A stretch of 64,000 bases of DNA from Mangifera indica (lineage: Eukaryota > Streptophyta > Magnoliopsida > Sapindales > Anacardiaceae), in contig NC_058150.1 in assembly GCF_011075055.1 (NCBI RefSeq), forward strand, positions 9,586,330-9,650,329, given 5' to 3'. The translations under genes and the position numbers were made by a program. Positions 10,671 to 21,424 of the stretch are shown here, piece by piece. Each line of letters begins with the position of its first letter. Position 1 is the first letter of the stretch. Below the pieces are notes generated by a model that was given only the letters and a program-made list of their open reading frames with translations, searched no databases and was not told where the DNA came from.

Positions 10671-11480
10671 ATGAGTACCACAAGACGAGGACGAGGACGG
10701 GGTCGTGGAAGGGGTATTCAGAGAGAGACGGGAGAACCGTCTAACCCTGCCTCGTCAGTTGGTTCAGGATTTGGGCTAGCAGAAATATGAGATATAGTCT
10801 GTCAGGTGTTGACTGAGAGTCAAGATAGACCCACACCTGAAAATATAGCCAGAGATGCCATCCGAGATGAGATTAGAAGTGAGATTCGTGAGGAAGTCAT
10901 AGAAGAAATCAGAAATGAAATGAGGAATGAAGGGAGAGGAGAAATTAGAGCTCAAAGACGACTTGAGCCCATTTATTCCTTACCTAATCAGCATACCCCT
11001 CCTGAATTTAAAGGTACTAAAGATCCTTTAGTGGCTGATGAATGGATCAAGCAGGTGGAAAATACTATGGATTTATTTCCTATGACTGATAGAGAAAAAG
11101 TTCGGTATGCCAGTTTCAGAAACAATAGAGGAAAAAGAAAATTTCAGTCAAAAGCAAGTAGAAAAGGCTGGAAGAGTGACAAGAAGCCTAGAAAATAAAA
11201 TATTCCCCAATGTCAGATTTGTGGGAGACGTCATAGTGGGGAATGTTGGTACCAGCAGAAACAGGTGATTTGTTATAGATGCCGACAGCTAGGGCACATA
11301 GCAAAGGATTGCCAAAGTACCGAAGTGCCAGTTCATATACAGCCACCACAAAGCCTAATTCCACCAGTGCAACCAGGGAGAGGTACTAATGCATGGGTTT
11401 ATACGGCTACTCATAGTCAGGCGGAGGCTAGTCCATCTGCAGTTACTAGTCAGCTCTTTTTCCACTCTATTTCTTTATAT
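10671..11480 (+). pseudogene. gag of the gypsy element, internally deleted
   Basis: The frame starts at ATG 10671 with an Arg/Gly-rich run (RRGRGRGRGRG), followed by a charged helical stretch rich in IRxEI repeats and then PEFKGTKDPLVADEWI, the usual beginning of the retrotransposon gag domain. After REKVRYAS the frame jumps straight to a basic linker (FRNNRGKRKFQ), so most of the roughly 100-residue capsid core is missing while the frame is kept. Zinc knuckles follow: an incomplete CQICGRRHSGEC-type knuckle and CYRCRQLGHIAKDC (CCHC). In-frame stops at 10788 (TGA) and 11196 (TAA) break it. The product would package RNA poorly or not at all. Confidence 0.85.
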
Positions 11481-14400
11481 GCATTGATTGATTCAGGAGC
11501 TACACACTCCTTTATTACACCAGGGGTTATTGAAAGGGTAGGTTTAGTGTCTGTTAGATCTACCCATTCCATTAGAATTGAGATGCCAGATGGTGGGAAT
11601 GTGATTAAAAGACCAGAAGGTAGTGATACATGGGAGAGAGTTAAAAGTGGACTTGATTGTCTTTGATATGCCCGATTTTGATGTTATCTTAGACATCGAT
11701 TTCTTAGAAAGATATGAAGTTGAGATTGACTGTAGAAAGAAAAAGGCTCGATTCCAACTCGATAATGGAGATCACTTTAATTTCGGAGAGGGCCATCAAC
11801 CTAGTATGATGATCAGTAATGTAAAAGCATAAAAATTATTGAAAAAGGGATGTACGGGATATTTAGCTCATGTGGTACATGAGCATGATGTTCAAAGATT
11901 GGGTGTTCAAGATGTCCCAATAGTACAAGATTTCCCAGATGTCCTTCCTGATGAGCTACCAGGTTTACCTCCAGAGAGAGAGTTGGAGTTTAGCATCGAG
12001 TTAGAACCTGGCTCAGCCCCAATTTCAAAAGCCCCTTATCGAATGGCTCCAGCTGAATTACAAGAATTAAAGAAACAGTTGCAAGAACTTTTAGATAAGG
12101 GTTTTATTAGACCTAGCCATTCTCCTTGGGGAGCACCCATACTATTTGTCAAAAAGAAAGATGGGTCGCTCCGTATGTGCATAGATTACAGGGAGTTGAA
12201 TAAACTGACAGTGAAGAATAAATACCCGTTGCCTCGAATTGATGATTTATTTGATCAATTGAAAAGAGCTTCTGTGTTCTCCAAAATTGACTTGAGATCG
12301 GGTTATCACCAAGTGAGGATTGCAAAGCAAGATATTCCAAAGATAGCTTTTCGGACTCGCTACGGGCACTACGAGTTTGTGGTAATGCCCTTTGGATTGA
12401 CTAATGCTCCAGCAATCTTTATGGATTAAATGAATCGAGTATTTCATGATTGCCTTGACAAATTCCTGGTGGTATTTATTGATGATATCTTGATATACTG
12501 CAGATCAGAAGAAGAACATGCCGAACACTTAAGATTTATGCTACAAAGATTGAGAGAAAAGAAATTGTATGCCAAATTCTCTAAGTGTGAATTCTGATTG
12601 GATCGAGTAGTATTTTTGGGACATGTGGTTACTAAGGAAGGTATAGCTGTGGACCCCAGTAAAGTAGAAACAATACTTGAATGGGTGAGGCCGAAGACTG
12701 TGAAAGAGATCAGAAGCTTTTTAGGGCTAGCCGGCTATTACAGAAGGTTTGTTCAAGGTTTTGCCCGGTTAGCCAAGCCACTTACAGCTCTTACCAGACA
12801 AGGAACTCCTTTTCTATGGACTGAAGCTTGTGAGAAGAGTTTCCAAGAGCTAAAAAGACGGTTGACTACAGCTCCTATTTTAGTATTACCAGAGGAAGGT
12901 GTAGATTATGATATTTATTGTGATGCCTCGCACAATGGCTTGGGAGTCGTGCTGATGCAAAAGGGTAAGGTGATAGCGTATGCCTCTCGACAGTTAAAAG
13001 ATTATGAAACATGCTACCCTACCCATGATTTAGAGCTAGCAGCAATGGTTTTTGCTTTAAAAATTTGGAGGCATTATTTATATGGAGTTAAATGTAATAT
13101 CTACACCGACCATAAAAGTCTAAAATATTTCTTCACTCAGAAAGACTTGAATATGAGACAAAGGAGATGATTGGAGCTAGTCAAAGATTATGAATGTGAT
13201 ATTAAATATCAGTCGGGTAAAGCAAATGTGGTAGCCAATGTCTTGAGTAGAAAGATTGTCATAGCTCATCTCACCATTCAGATAGAGTTACAGAAAGAGT
13301 TTCAAAGGGAACAGATTGAGGTGATAAGAAGTCAAGTGGCCAGATTGGAAATTCAACCTAATCTCCTCAATGAAATAAAAGAAACGCAAGTAGAAGATTT
13401 GTGGTGCCAGAAAATAAGTCAACAGATATGTGAAGGGAAAGTAATTGAGTTTCAAATGATAGATGGAGTGCTCAAGTTCAGAAACAGGGTATGTATTCCC
13501 CAAGATCTAGAGTTGAGAAAGAAAATCCTAAGTGAAGCACATGATACACTTTACACTGCTCATCCTAGGGGAGTAAAGATGTATCAGGATTTAAAGAAAA
13601 CTTATTGGTGGATAGGTATGAAGAAAGATATTGGTGACTATGTAGCTAAGTGCTTGGTATGTCAACAGGTCAAGGCCGAGCATCAGAGACCTTCAGGTTT
13701 GCTTCACCCACTTAGTATTCCTGAATGGAAATGGGAAGATATTTCAATGGATTTCATCATTGGCCTACCTCGAGTACAAAAAGGCTATAATGCATTATGG
13801 GTGATTGTAGATAGATTGACTAAATCGGCCCATTTTATTCCAGTGAAAGATAGTTTTACTTCAGATCAATTAGCCCAGATTTATATACGAGAGATTGTGA
13901 GATTACATGGCGTACCCAAAACTATTGTGTCGGATAGAGACCCCAGATTTGTTTCAGCTTTTTGGGGTAGCTTACAAAGAGCATTAAGTACTAGGTTGGC
14001 ATTTAGTACAGCATATCATCCTCAAACAGATGGTCAGACAGAAAGGGTGAACCAAATACTAGAGGATATGTTGAAGGCCTGTTGTTTAGATTATAAAATG
14101 ACCTGGCATGAAATGATTCCATTGATCGAATTTGCATATAATAATAGTTACCAGTCCACCATTAAAATGGCCCCATATGAGGCTCTTTATGGAAAAAAGT
14201 GTAGATCCCCATTACATTGGGATGATATTGGAGAGCAAGATGATTTGAGTCAAATTCTTGGGCCTGAGTTAACCCAAAGGATGGTGGAAGATATAAAGAT
14301 TATCAAGACTAGATTGAAGCAAGCTCAGGACAGACAAAAGAGCTATGCAGACTTGAAAAGGAAAGAAGTAGAGTTTCAACCGGGTAATAAAGCTTTTGTG

Positions 14401-14799
14401 AAAGTAGCCCCTTATAAGCACGTGATGAGATTTGGAAGAAAAGGGAAACTTGCTCCAAGATTTATTGGCCCATTTGAAATTTTAGAAAGAGTGGGCAAGG
14501 TGGCTTATAGACTTGCACTTCCACCTAGTATGGATCGAGTTCATAATGTATTTCATATTTCTTTATTGAGAAAGTACATTAGCGATCCTTTACATGTCTT
14601 GAAATCAGATGATGTGGAATTAAAAGAAGATTTAGCTTATGAGGAGCAACCGGTGTAGATACTAGATAGAAAAATAAAAGAGCTCCGAAATAAAACAATT
14701 CCATTAGTGAAAGTATTATGGAAGAATCATAAGGTGGAAGAAGCCACATGGGAGGTTGAGCAACAAATGAGAGAGAGATTTTCCAACTTATTTATTTAA
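11481..14799 (+). pseudogene. pol of the gypsy element: protease, RT, RNase H, integrase, chromodomain-like tail
   Basis: Domains in order: protease active site LIDSGATHSF near 11485; a frameshift around 11620-11640; protease end DMPDFDVILDIDFLERY; RT with [29 protein letters not shown] and the catalytic FIDDIL near 12478; RNase H with [12 protein letters not shown] and [11 protein letters not shown]; integrase with an HHCC zinc finger ending CLVCQQ, then core signatures DFIIGLP, SDRDPRF and TDGQTERVN; then a GPF-type C-terminal region and a chromodomain-like tail (KVLWKNHKVEEATWEVE). In-frame stops lie at 11830 TAA, 12427 TAA, 12595 TGA, 13168 TGA and 14656 TAG. The natural stop is TAA 14797-14799. 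It cannot make a full polyprotein. Confidence 0.93.
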
Positions 14800-14821
14800 A
14801 TTTCGAGGACGAAATTCTTTT

Positions 14822-14835
14822 AAGGGGGGAAGAAA
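14822..14835 (+). other. Polypurine tract of the gypsy element
   Basis: AAGGGGGGAAGAAA directly abuts the 3' LTR. This is the position and composition of the primer for plus-strand DNA synthesis. Confidence 0.9.
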
Positions 14836-17062
14836 TGTAACATCCGAATTCAGGTGTGTCATTAAACTCCACTTCCAAAATTACCCCTAGAGTTGATTTT
14901 ATAACTTGTTGTGTAAAGAAATTGCAAAAGAATTATAAAAAACTGCTAAATGAGCAATATTTTTCAAAGGGGGTAAAATGGTCATTTTATAAAGATTCAA
15001 GGGACAAAGTGGAAATTAAAATTGAAGGGCACACTTGAAATTATATGGTGGTGCTAAGGGTTTTTGGTAATTGACTAAGGATAAAATAGTAATTTAAGGA
15101 AAAGGTTAAGGGCAAAATGGTCCAAAAGGCTTACAAATTATATAATCTATTCATCTTCTCCATTTTTAGCCGAGAACTCCATGAAATTAAGCTAAAACTT
15201 TCCCTTAACCAAAATTCGTCCAAAAACCTAGCTAAATCACCTAATTTCCAGAGGTCCCAGTTATAAAAAGTGTAGATCTGTCAATTCTGGTCAGTTCTAA
15301 GGTAAGAAATTTAATTTTTAAGATATGTGAAATTTGGGAGTTTGATGGATGATCATATTTTTGGTTGATTAAGGTTGCCAAGAAGAAGAAAAGAAGGTGA
15401 ATAAGCTTAAATCACCTATTTGGCAAAGAAAATGTAAGAATTTCATACTTTACATACTTGAAGTAAATTTGAGTTAGGTTATTTAAATAACCTTTACTTA
15501 TATCAGTATGTAAGGTATTAGAATTAAGGTGATTTATGCTTAAAAGGATAAAGAAATTCATTAGGATTCATGATGTAATTTTTGGCCATAAGGGTAAAAA
15601 TGTAATTTTGGCCATAAGGGTAAAAATGTCATTTTATGTGATATAGGTTAATTTTGCTTAATTATGTGCATAAAATGTGTTAAATAACCCTTATATTAAG
15701 CTTATATTGTATAATTAAAATTAATTTGAGGCATGATATATATATAAATGCATGAGAAAATAATATGATATTTGAGAAGGAATGAAAAGAATAAGGGAAA
15801 ACAATGAATGGGTATATCTCATAATATGGTTATATATGCATACATGAGGAATTATAACATATGCATGATTTAGAAAAAAATAAAGAAAGAGGAAAAATAT
15901 TTTCTAAGTCATGCATGCTTTCATAATGACTCATATGATACAGGAAAGTAGAAAACATACTTAAAATCCTTACACGTCAGCTGTACTGTGTGGACAGCAA
16001 ATAAAATAATCGGTTGTACTGTGTGGACAACCAGCTGTACTGTGTGGACAGCAAAGAAAAGAAAAATATCAGTTGTACTGTGTGGACAACAAAAGAAAAA
16101 TATCAGTTGTACTGTGTGGACAGCAATGAAAAATATTAGCTGTACTGTGTGGACAGCAAAGAAAAAAATATGCGTGTAAGAGAGAATTATACTTTGTATG
16201 GTGACTGCAAGTACTGTCATATGTAGTCTAGACCAGTCAATGAGAAAGAGAGAGAAACAAATTAGTAAATATTTTATGAAAGTCATTTGCATTAGAATTA
16301 TGCATACAAGCCTGTGTGGCTGATAAAGAGTTGAGAAAGATGTACGATCAGAAAATAGAAATGTCATGACACTCATACATGCATAAATCATAATGAGTGA
16401 ATCATATCTGGATAATAAGAAAAGGAATAAATGTGTGAAAGAAAAGAATAATAATATGTGTTAAATGCGTGTTCTGTGTCAATTATTTTGTTGTAAATAG
16501 TTCAGATACGCTGAGTATGAAAAAGATTAGAAAAGATCAATACTGGTATAAAATGCTTGAAGTGTTGAGTATGATTTTCTTACTGAGCCATAGTCGCTCA
16601 TTCCATTTAATTTAATATTTTACAAGTAAAGAAATGCAGCGAAGGTTCCCGGGGAGCATTAATGAGACATGAGGCTAAGGGAGGAAGGCACCATATTTTT
16701 ATTAATATATATATATATATGTTTTAATGTATATGTGAATATATGCCTATATATATATATATATACATACTTGATGTAGATATTGGTGAATATGTATATA
16801 TTTATATACAGCTAGTTATGAAAATTGATTACAAAGTTTCTGTGGGTGATAATTTTTATAATTGTTAGTATTATGTATTTATTTTACTAATTGTGATTAA
16901 GTTGATAAAAATCCAGTCGATTGGTAGGATTGGTTTGTGTGAATTACAAATTGGGAGTGTTACAGGGCATAATGAAAAAAAAAAAAATTTCCCCGGGCCC
17001 TCTAAAATAGGGGAACTCATGTCGTTTTTCTGTAACACACCCAATGGTTAGGAGAGGTTACA
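14836..17062 (+). repeat. 3' LTR of the gypsy element
   Basis: 2227 bp, colinear with the 5' LTR from TGTAACATCC to GGTTACA. Differences are scattered substitutions, one fewer minisatellite copy (six against seven) and longer TA and A runs near 16706, 16750 and 16975. The frames at 14856-15038, 15921-16391 and 15988-16179 are shadows shared with the 5' LTR. Confidence 0.93.
15980..16175 (+). repeat. LTR minisatellite, six copies
   Basis: The same TGTACTGTGTGGACA-core units as at 9345-9575, but six copies. One A-rich-spacer unit present in the 5' LTR is absent. Confidence 0.92.
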
Positions 17063-17279
17063 CCACTAATGTTTTAATTAAAGGTATTTTAGTCATTTAA
17101 GTTGCATATGAAATGTTTTGATTTAAATTTAAGATTATATATGCCTTAATAACCAATATAAGTGATATTTTCCTCTAAAGAGCAATACATTTAAGTGGGT
17201 GTTACACATTATCAAAACCCTCATAAGAAAGATCCACAAAAGGTGGTGAAACCAATGCATTGATTCAAGATTAGTGACA

Positions 17280-18110
17280 TGAACATTTATTGAAGTTGTC
17301 CTATGATAAATCAGAATTTCACATTTTGCACTACATTTGGCTCTCGAACTTCAATCCACTCTCGCATTATGTGGACTTCTTTCAACATCATATGTTTCAT
17401 CAAACTCAAGATCTTCCACCAAATTATCATCCATCTTTGCCCCCTAATCGAATGCACCCCAAGTTAGTACTATATCCTTTCAACCCCAAACTCATTCCTT
17501 AGAAGTTACATACAACTCTAAACTATCCTAAAAATCTTCATCATCAACATCAATGTTCACATTACAACTTTCATCTTCTTCTAGGCCATACTATCGTTAT
17601 GCCATTTCCATATTGACAAGCACACAATAGTCATCCTCGATTGTTGCTATGGAAGGTCCCTTCATATGTTATTCCTTAGAATGCTCTCTTAAAATTTGGC
17701 TTTTCTTTTCCTACGACTCATTGTCATATAAAGATGTGTCTCTTATTCATTTTTTGAACTAATGGTATCAAACATCGAACACCATGATTGTCTTGAACCT
17801 CATAAAGCAATCTATTGAATGAGTTTTTAGCATTCATATATATATATATATATATGTATATATGTGTATATATATATATATGTATATATGTGTATATATA
17901 TATATATATGTGAATATGATTACACCATCGATTGATTCTTATATAAGAGCTCAAAACCTTAACCAATTCTTTGTAAGTAGTTTCTTGTTCAACTATCATC
18001 ATTTATTGATTCCTACCGATATAGCTCGTTGTGTTGTCATTTTCGGATATTCACTACCCTTCATACCTAATTGCAAATATTACTTCAACCATCTATAAAA
18101 TTCTTGCTAT
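17280..18110 (-). pseudogene. Mutator-like (MULE) transposase N-terminal remnant
   Basis: On the minus strand, a short piece reads ISENDNTTSYIGRNQ then MMIVEQETTYKELVKVLSSY (18060-17940), resembling the N-terminal MuDR-family domain ('GGEW...Y-GG-----I-----TYEELV--V'). A (TA)n tract interrupts it, and weaker coding (NSFNRLLYEVQDNHGVRCLI) follows downstream. Stops are frequent. The 3' part toward 17280 has no domain I can name. The assignment rests on one short block, so it is tentative. The spacer 17068-17280 before it shows only a GGGTGTTACA (LTR-end-like) word at 17197-17206. Confidence 0.4.
17836..17909. repeat. (TA)n/(TG) microsatellite
   Basis: An interrupted TA repeat with TATGTATATGTG variants, lying within the MULE-like remnant. 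Confidence 0.9.
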
Positions 18111-18399
18111 TAAATAAACACATTTAGTTATAACAATATTTCTTAGAATATATGAATATATTTGCAAATATGCACTTCCCTCCACATGTTGAAATTATAT
18201 TTCTAAAATATTATAAAAACCCCTCAATTTTTATATATTCTAAATAAACCCAAAAGTTTGGAAAAACAATTTTTAACCTCCAATGCATCTACCACGCCAC
18301 TATTCCCAAAAAACAAGTACCACTTTTTCTCAATTAGTTTTTTTACAAATTATTACTCAAAATCAAATCAAACTTTCATTTTAACATAGATTTGAAGCA

Positions 18400-18450
<51 letters not shown>

Positions 18451-19195
18451 TCTAATATAAGATTGATCACTCCTACCACTCCTACCTTAGTACTACCAGA
18501 GGTTTCTATATATTTTACATAAAGTCTAAGTCTAAATCATATAAATAAGGTAAAAAATCATGCTTATAACTTAAATTAACTATAGGACCCAAAAAACATA
18601 GGTTAAGATTAAAAAATGAAAGATAGGAGTGAACACTCATACCATCATTCCTACCCTAAGATATTTTAAAATTTTAGTTTCAATTCTTCAAGCAAACTAA
18701 AAAACAACATAATGTAATGTTTAATTACTTAGATTAAAATGTATTTGTTGTTGAATTTATTTGATTTCTAAATGATTTTTAGATAAAAAATTAAATAAAA
18801 AAGTGTTCGAATAGGCTAGAGTTCTTGAGGTTAGAGATGAGATTAAAATTAGTGTTAATTTAAAATTTTGATTATATATAAAAATCCATATAGAATTGGT
18901 TAATATTGTTTAATAAAATTAAAATTATGTTATTTTAATTAATTTCTCATAAATAATAACCCCAATGTGACGTTAACTTTTGTACCCCATGTAAACCTTT
19001 GTGTCTAATTTTATGTAATCTCGCATGTCAAGGGATCGACACAACTCAAACCCCATTTTGTTGGTATGGCTTGCTAGAGCATAACTTACAATTGTAATGG
19101 GTCATGTTAGGCCCATAGGCCATATGAGCCATTTCAAAGGCCTTAAGACAAGGCTTACAGACGGGTCTAATATGACTTACAAAAAATTATTAAAA
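18110..19195. other. AT-rich spacer with an (AAT)n tract
   Basis: Very AT-rich and without coding potential. An (AAT)n microsatellite of about 16 units lies at 18402-18451. From 19020 to 19195 the sequence has GGCCCATAGGCC-like words similar to hAT-type fragments elsewhere in the window, but no boundary was found. Confidence 0.6.
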
Positions 19196-19204
19196 AATTA
19201 AAAA

Positions 19205-20131
19205 GGCCAAACTACTTATTCCCACCCAAGGTTTGACATAATTTTAAACTCTTATTCACTAATTTTCAAAAACCCAAAGTCTCACCTATAATCCAATTTA
19301 TGTCAAAACTCTCAATTAAATGTAAGAATAAAATCATCATTTCAATAATAATATTAAAAATATATATAATTTAATATATTCTCCTCTAAGTTTTAAAAAC
19401 TTATAACTTTATCTCTGCCTAAAATTTTTAAATTTTGAAAAGTCACATTCTCCCCTCCCCCCCAAACCTAGGTTTTTTTTTTCCTTCACTTTTTCGACTA
19501 CTATCTCCATCTTCGATGATCATTGAATCCATACTAAACTGTTGTTGTTGAAGTCTTTTGGCCAATATCTTTGTCTAGATTTAATGAATCCAAATGATTT
19601 GTCTGGACATGTCATCATATAAATGAAACTCTTTGTCTAGACGCATCATTGTCCAGATGAAAGTGTCTAGACGACACTACATTTGGATGACACTTTCGTC
19701 ATCTAGATAAAGAGTTTCATTTGGACAATGACACGTTTAGATGAATTGTCTAGAATCGTTGAATCTGGATGAAGATATTCACCAACAGACTTCGATGACA
19801 ACAGTTTAGGGTGGATTCGATGGTGTCAAGAGACAGAAATGGTGGCCAAAGAGGTGAATAAAAAAAAGCCTAAGTTTGGAGAAAATTTTGTGACTTTTTA
19901 AAACTTAAAAACTTTATGTAGGAGTGATGTTATTAGTTTTAAAACTTGAAAGGCAAAATTAATAAATTAGATATATTTTTAATATTATTGTTGAAATGAC
20001 GATTCTACCTTTATATATAATTGAGAGTTTTAACATAAACTCGTTTATAGGTGAAATTTTAGATTTTTGAAAGTTGATGGGTGAGAGTTTAGAATTACAT
20101 CAAACCTTGGGTGGGAATAGGTCTTTTGGCT
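19205..20131. mobile_element. Mutator-type fold-back MITE, 927 bp
   Basis: Terminal inverted repeats GGCCAAACTACTTATTCCCA and AGCCAAAAGACCTATTCCCA (right end reverse-complemented) extend into long arms that pair across most of the element. A perfect 9-bp target duplication AATTAAAAA (19196-19204 and 20132-20140) marks it as Mutator-superfamily. The centre (about 19560-19790) has repeated TTTGTCTAGA and GGATGACACTTT words in both orientations. No coding frame is present. The RNA of either strand would fold into a long hairpin. Confidence 0.85.
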
Positions 20132-20328
20132 AATTAAAAATAATAAAAATTAATTAAATATTGATACAAAATTAACTAAAAATTAAAATATTATAATTTA
20201 TTGGATCAGCTTGCTAGACATTTCAATCTTAATGCCCTGATCCGACTCTACAAAATTCGTTACAGTGCGATCCTTAGTTAAGCCATGACACCTCTACTCA
20301 TATCTCACGGAGAATACGTTATTTCATG

Positions 20329-20911
20329 GGTCGAAAGACTTATTCCCAACCAAGGTATAGTGAAAACTCAAATTCATACTATCAAACTTTCAAAAACTCA
20401 AATACCCACTAATATGTAAATTTTTGTTAAAAATTTTAGTTATGACAGGGGTAAAATAATCATTTATTAAAAAATTAAAGAAGTAAAGTCTTATCATATT
20501 TTTCTTCTTAGATTTAAAAACTCACAATTTTTCTTTTAATCTAAAGTTTGAAAAGTGACAAATACCCCCTAGTATTTGTTTCTCTTCTCTCCAATGACAA
20601 TTTGTCATCTCTAACCGTCGGTCATCGTCCCTTCAAACTTATCTCTCTCTCTCGGTCTCTCTCACTTCTTTTTCCTATTATCTTCATCTTGGAAAATGTG
20701 TTAAGAGAAAATTGTGAGATTTTTAAATTTAAGAAGGAAAATATAATAAAATTTTAATTTTTAAAATTTTTTAATAAATAGCGATTTTAGCTTCAATTCT
20801 AACTAAAACTTTTAATAAAAATTTATTTATAAATAGTTATTTAAATTTTTAAATATTAAAAAATAAAAGTTTTAGTTTTTACTATGCATTGATGACAATA
20901 AGTCTGTTGCC
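20329..20911. mobile_element. Second, more degenerate Mutator-type MITE
   Basis: The left end GGTCGAAAGACTTATTCCCA pairs with the right end (reverse complement GGCAACAGACTTATTGTCA) and then GCATAGT-AAAACT on both arms. Candidate 9-bp duplications TATTTCATG (20320-20328) and TATTACCTG (20912-20920) agree at seven of nine positions. The ends resemble the MITE at 19205-20131, so it is an older relative. The 20548-20757 frame inside is not a gene. Confidence 0.6.
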
Positions 20912-21047
20912 TATTACCTGAAGTGACAAATTAATAATAAACCAACCTATTTCTTATCATTTAGCAAAGAAGTAAGAGTGAAAGAAGGTTTTAGTATTTC
21001 TTCGTTGAAGTTAGGAGGACAAAGGATATTTCTGTCAGCTTCAGTCT

Positions 21048-21065
21048 TGGGCCACATTTATAAAT
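21048..21065 (+). promoter_or_regulatory. Probable core promoter of the UBX-protein gene
   Basis: TGGGCC (21048-21053), a site II-type element common in plant housekeeping promoters, is followed by TATAAAT (21059-21065). Transcription would start near 21090-21100 and give a 5'UTR exon ending at the donor AAAG|GTACTA (21204/21205). The UTR intron is closed by the TTTAG just before ATG 21425. Confidence 0.45.
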
Positions 21066-21424
21066 TACTAAACCTTTATGATTCCGATCCTACGTCTCTT
21101 TCAAACTTTTAATTACCCAACTCTCTCTTCTGCTCTCGCGTATTTGGTGATCGAAACCTAATTTTCACTAACAATTCTTTGGAAATCCTATTTCTTACTC
21201 AAAGGTACTAATTTTTTTTTTTTAAATTTTATCTTGTTTATGAGTTTCGGGCTGCCTGCGAGAATAAGTTAAATTGATTAAATTTATCGATAAGGCTCGC
21301 TGTTAAGGTTTATGATGGCGAAACTTTGGAGTGAATGAGTTATTCTGTTTGAATTGATTACCTTCGGATTGAAAATTAGGGTCATAGTCTGTCCTTAATT
21401 GTTTGACTGATTTGTGTCGTTTAG

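Larger units (their letters stand above)
8200..17062 (+). mobile_element. Complete Tekay/Del-like Ty3/gypsy LTR retrotransposon
   Basis: The 8863-bp element has two near-identical LTRs (8200-10450 and 14836-17062), a perfect target duplication CCACT (8195-8199 and 17063-17067), a tRNA-iMet-type primer site right after the 5' LTR and a polypurine tract before the 3' LTR. Domain order is gag, CCHC knuckle, protease, RT, RNase H, integrase, then a C-terminal chromodomain-like tail. That order is Ty3/gypsy, and the tail places it among plant chromoviruses of the Tekay/Del type. Seven in-frame stops, a protease frameshift and a large gag deletion make it non-autonomous. By eye the LTRs differ by only one to two per cent outside repeat-number changes, so insertion was fairly recent. 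Confidence 0.93.

Noticed and set aside
17197..17206. GGGTGTTACA as the end of another solo LTR
   Set aside because: No matching TGTAA start or TSD could be found upstream on either side of the complete gypsy element.
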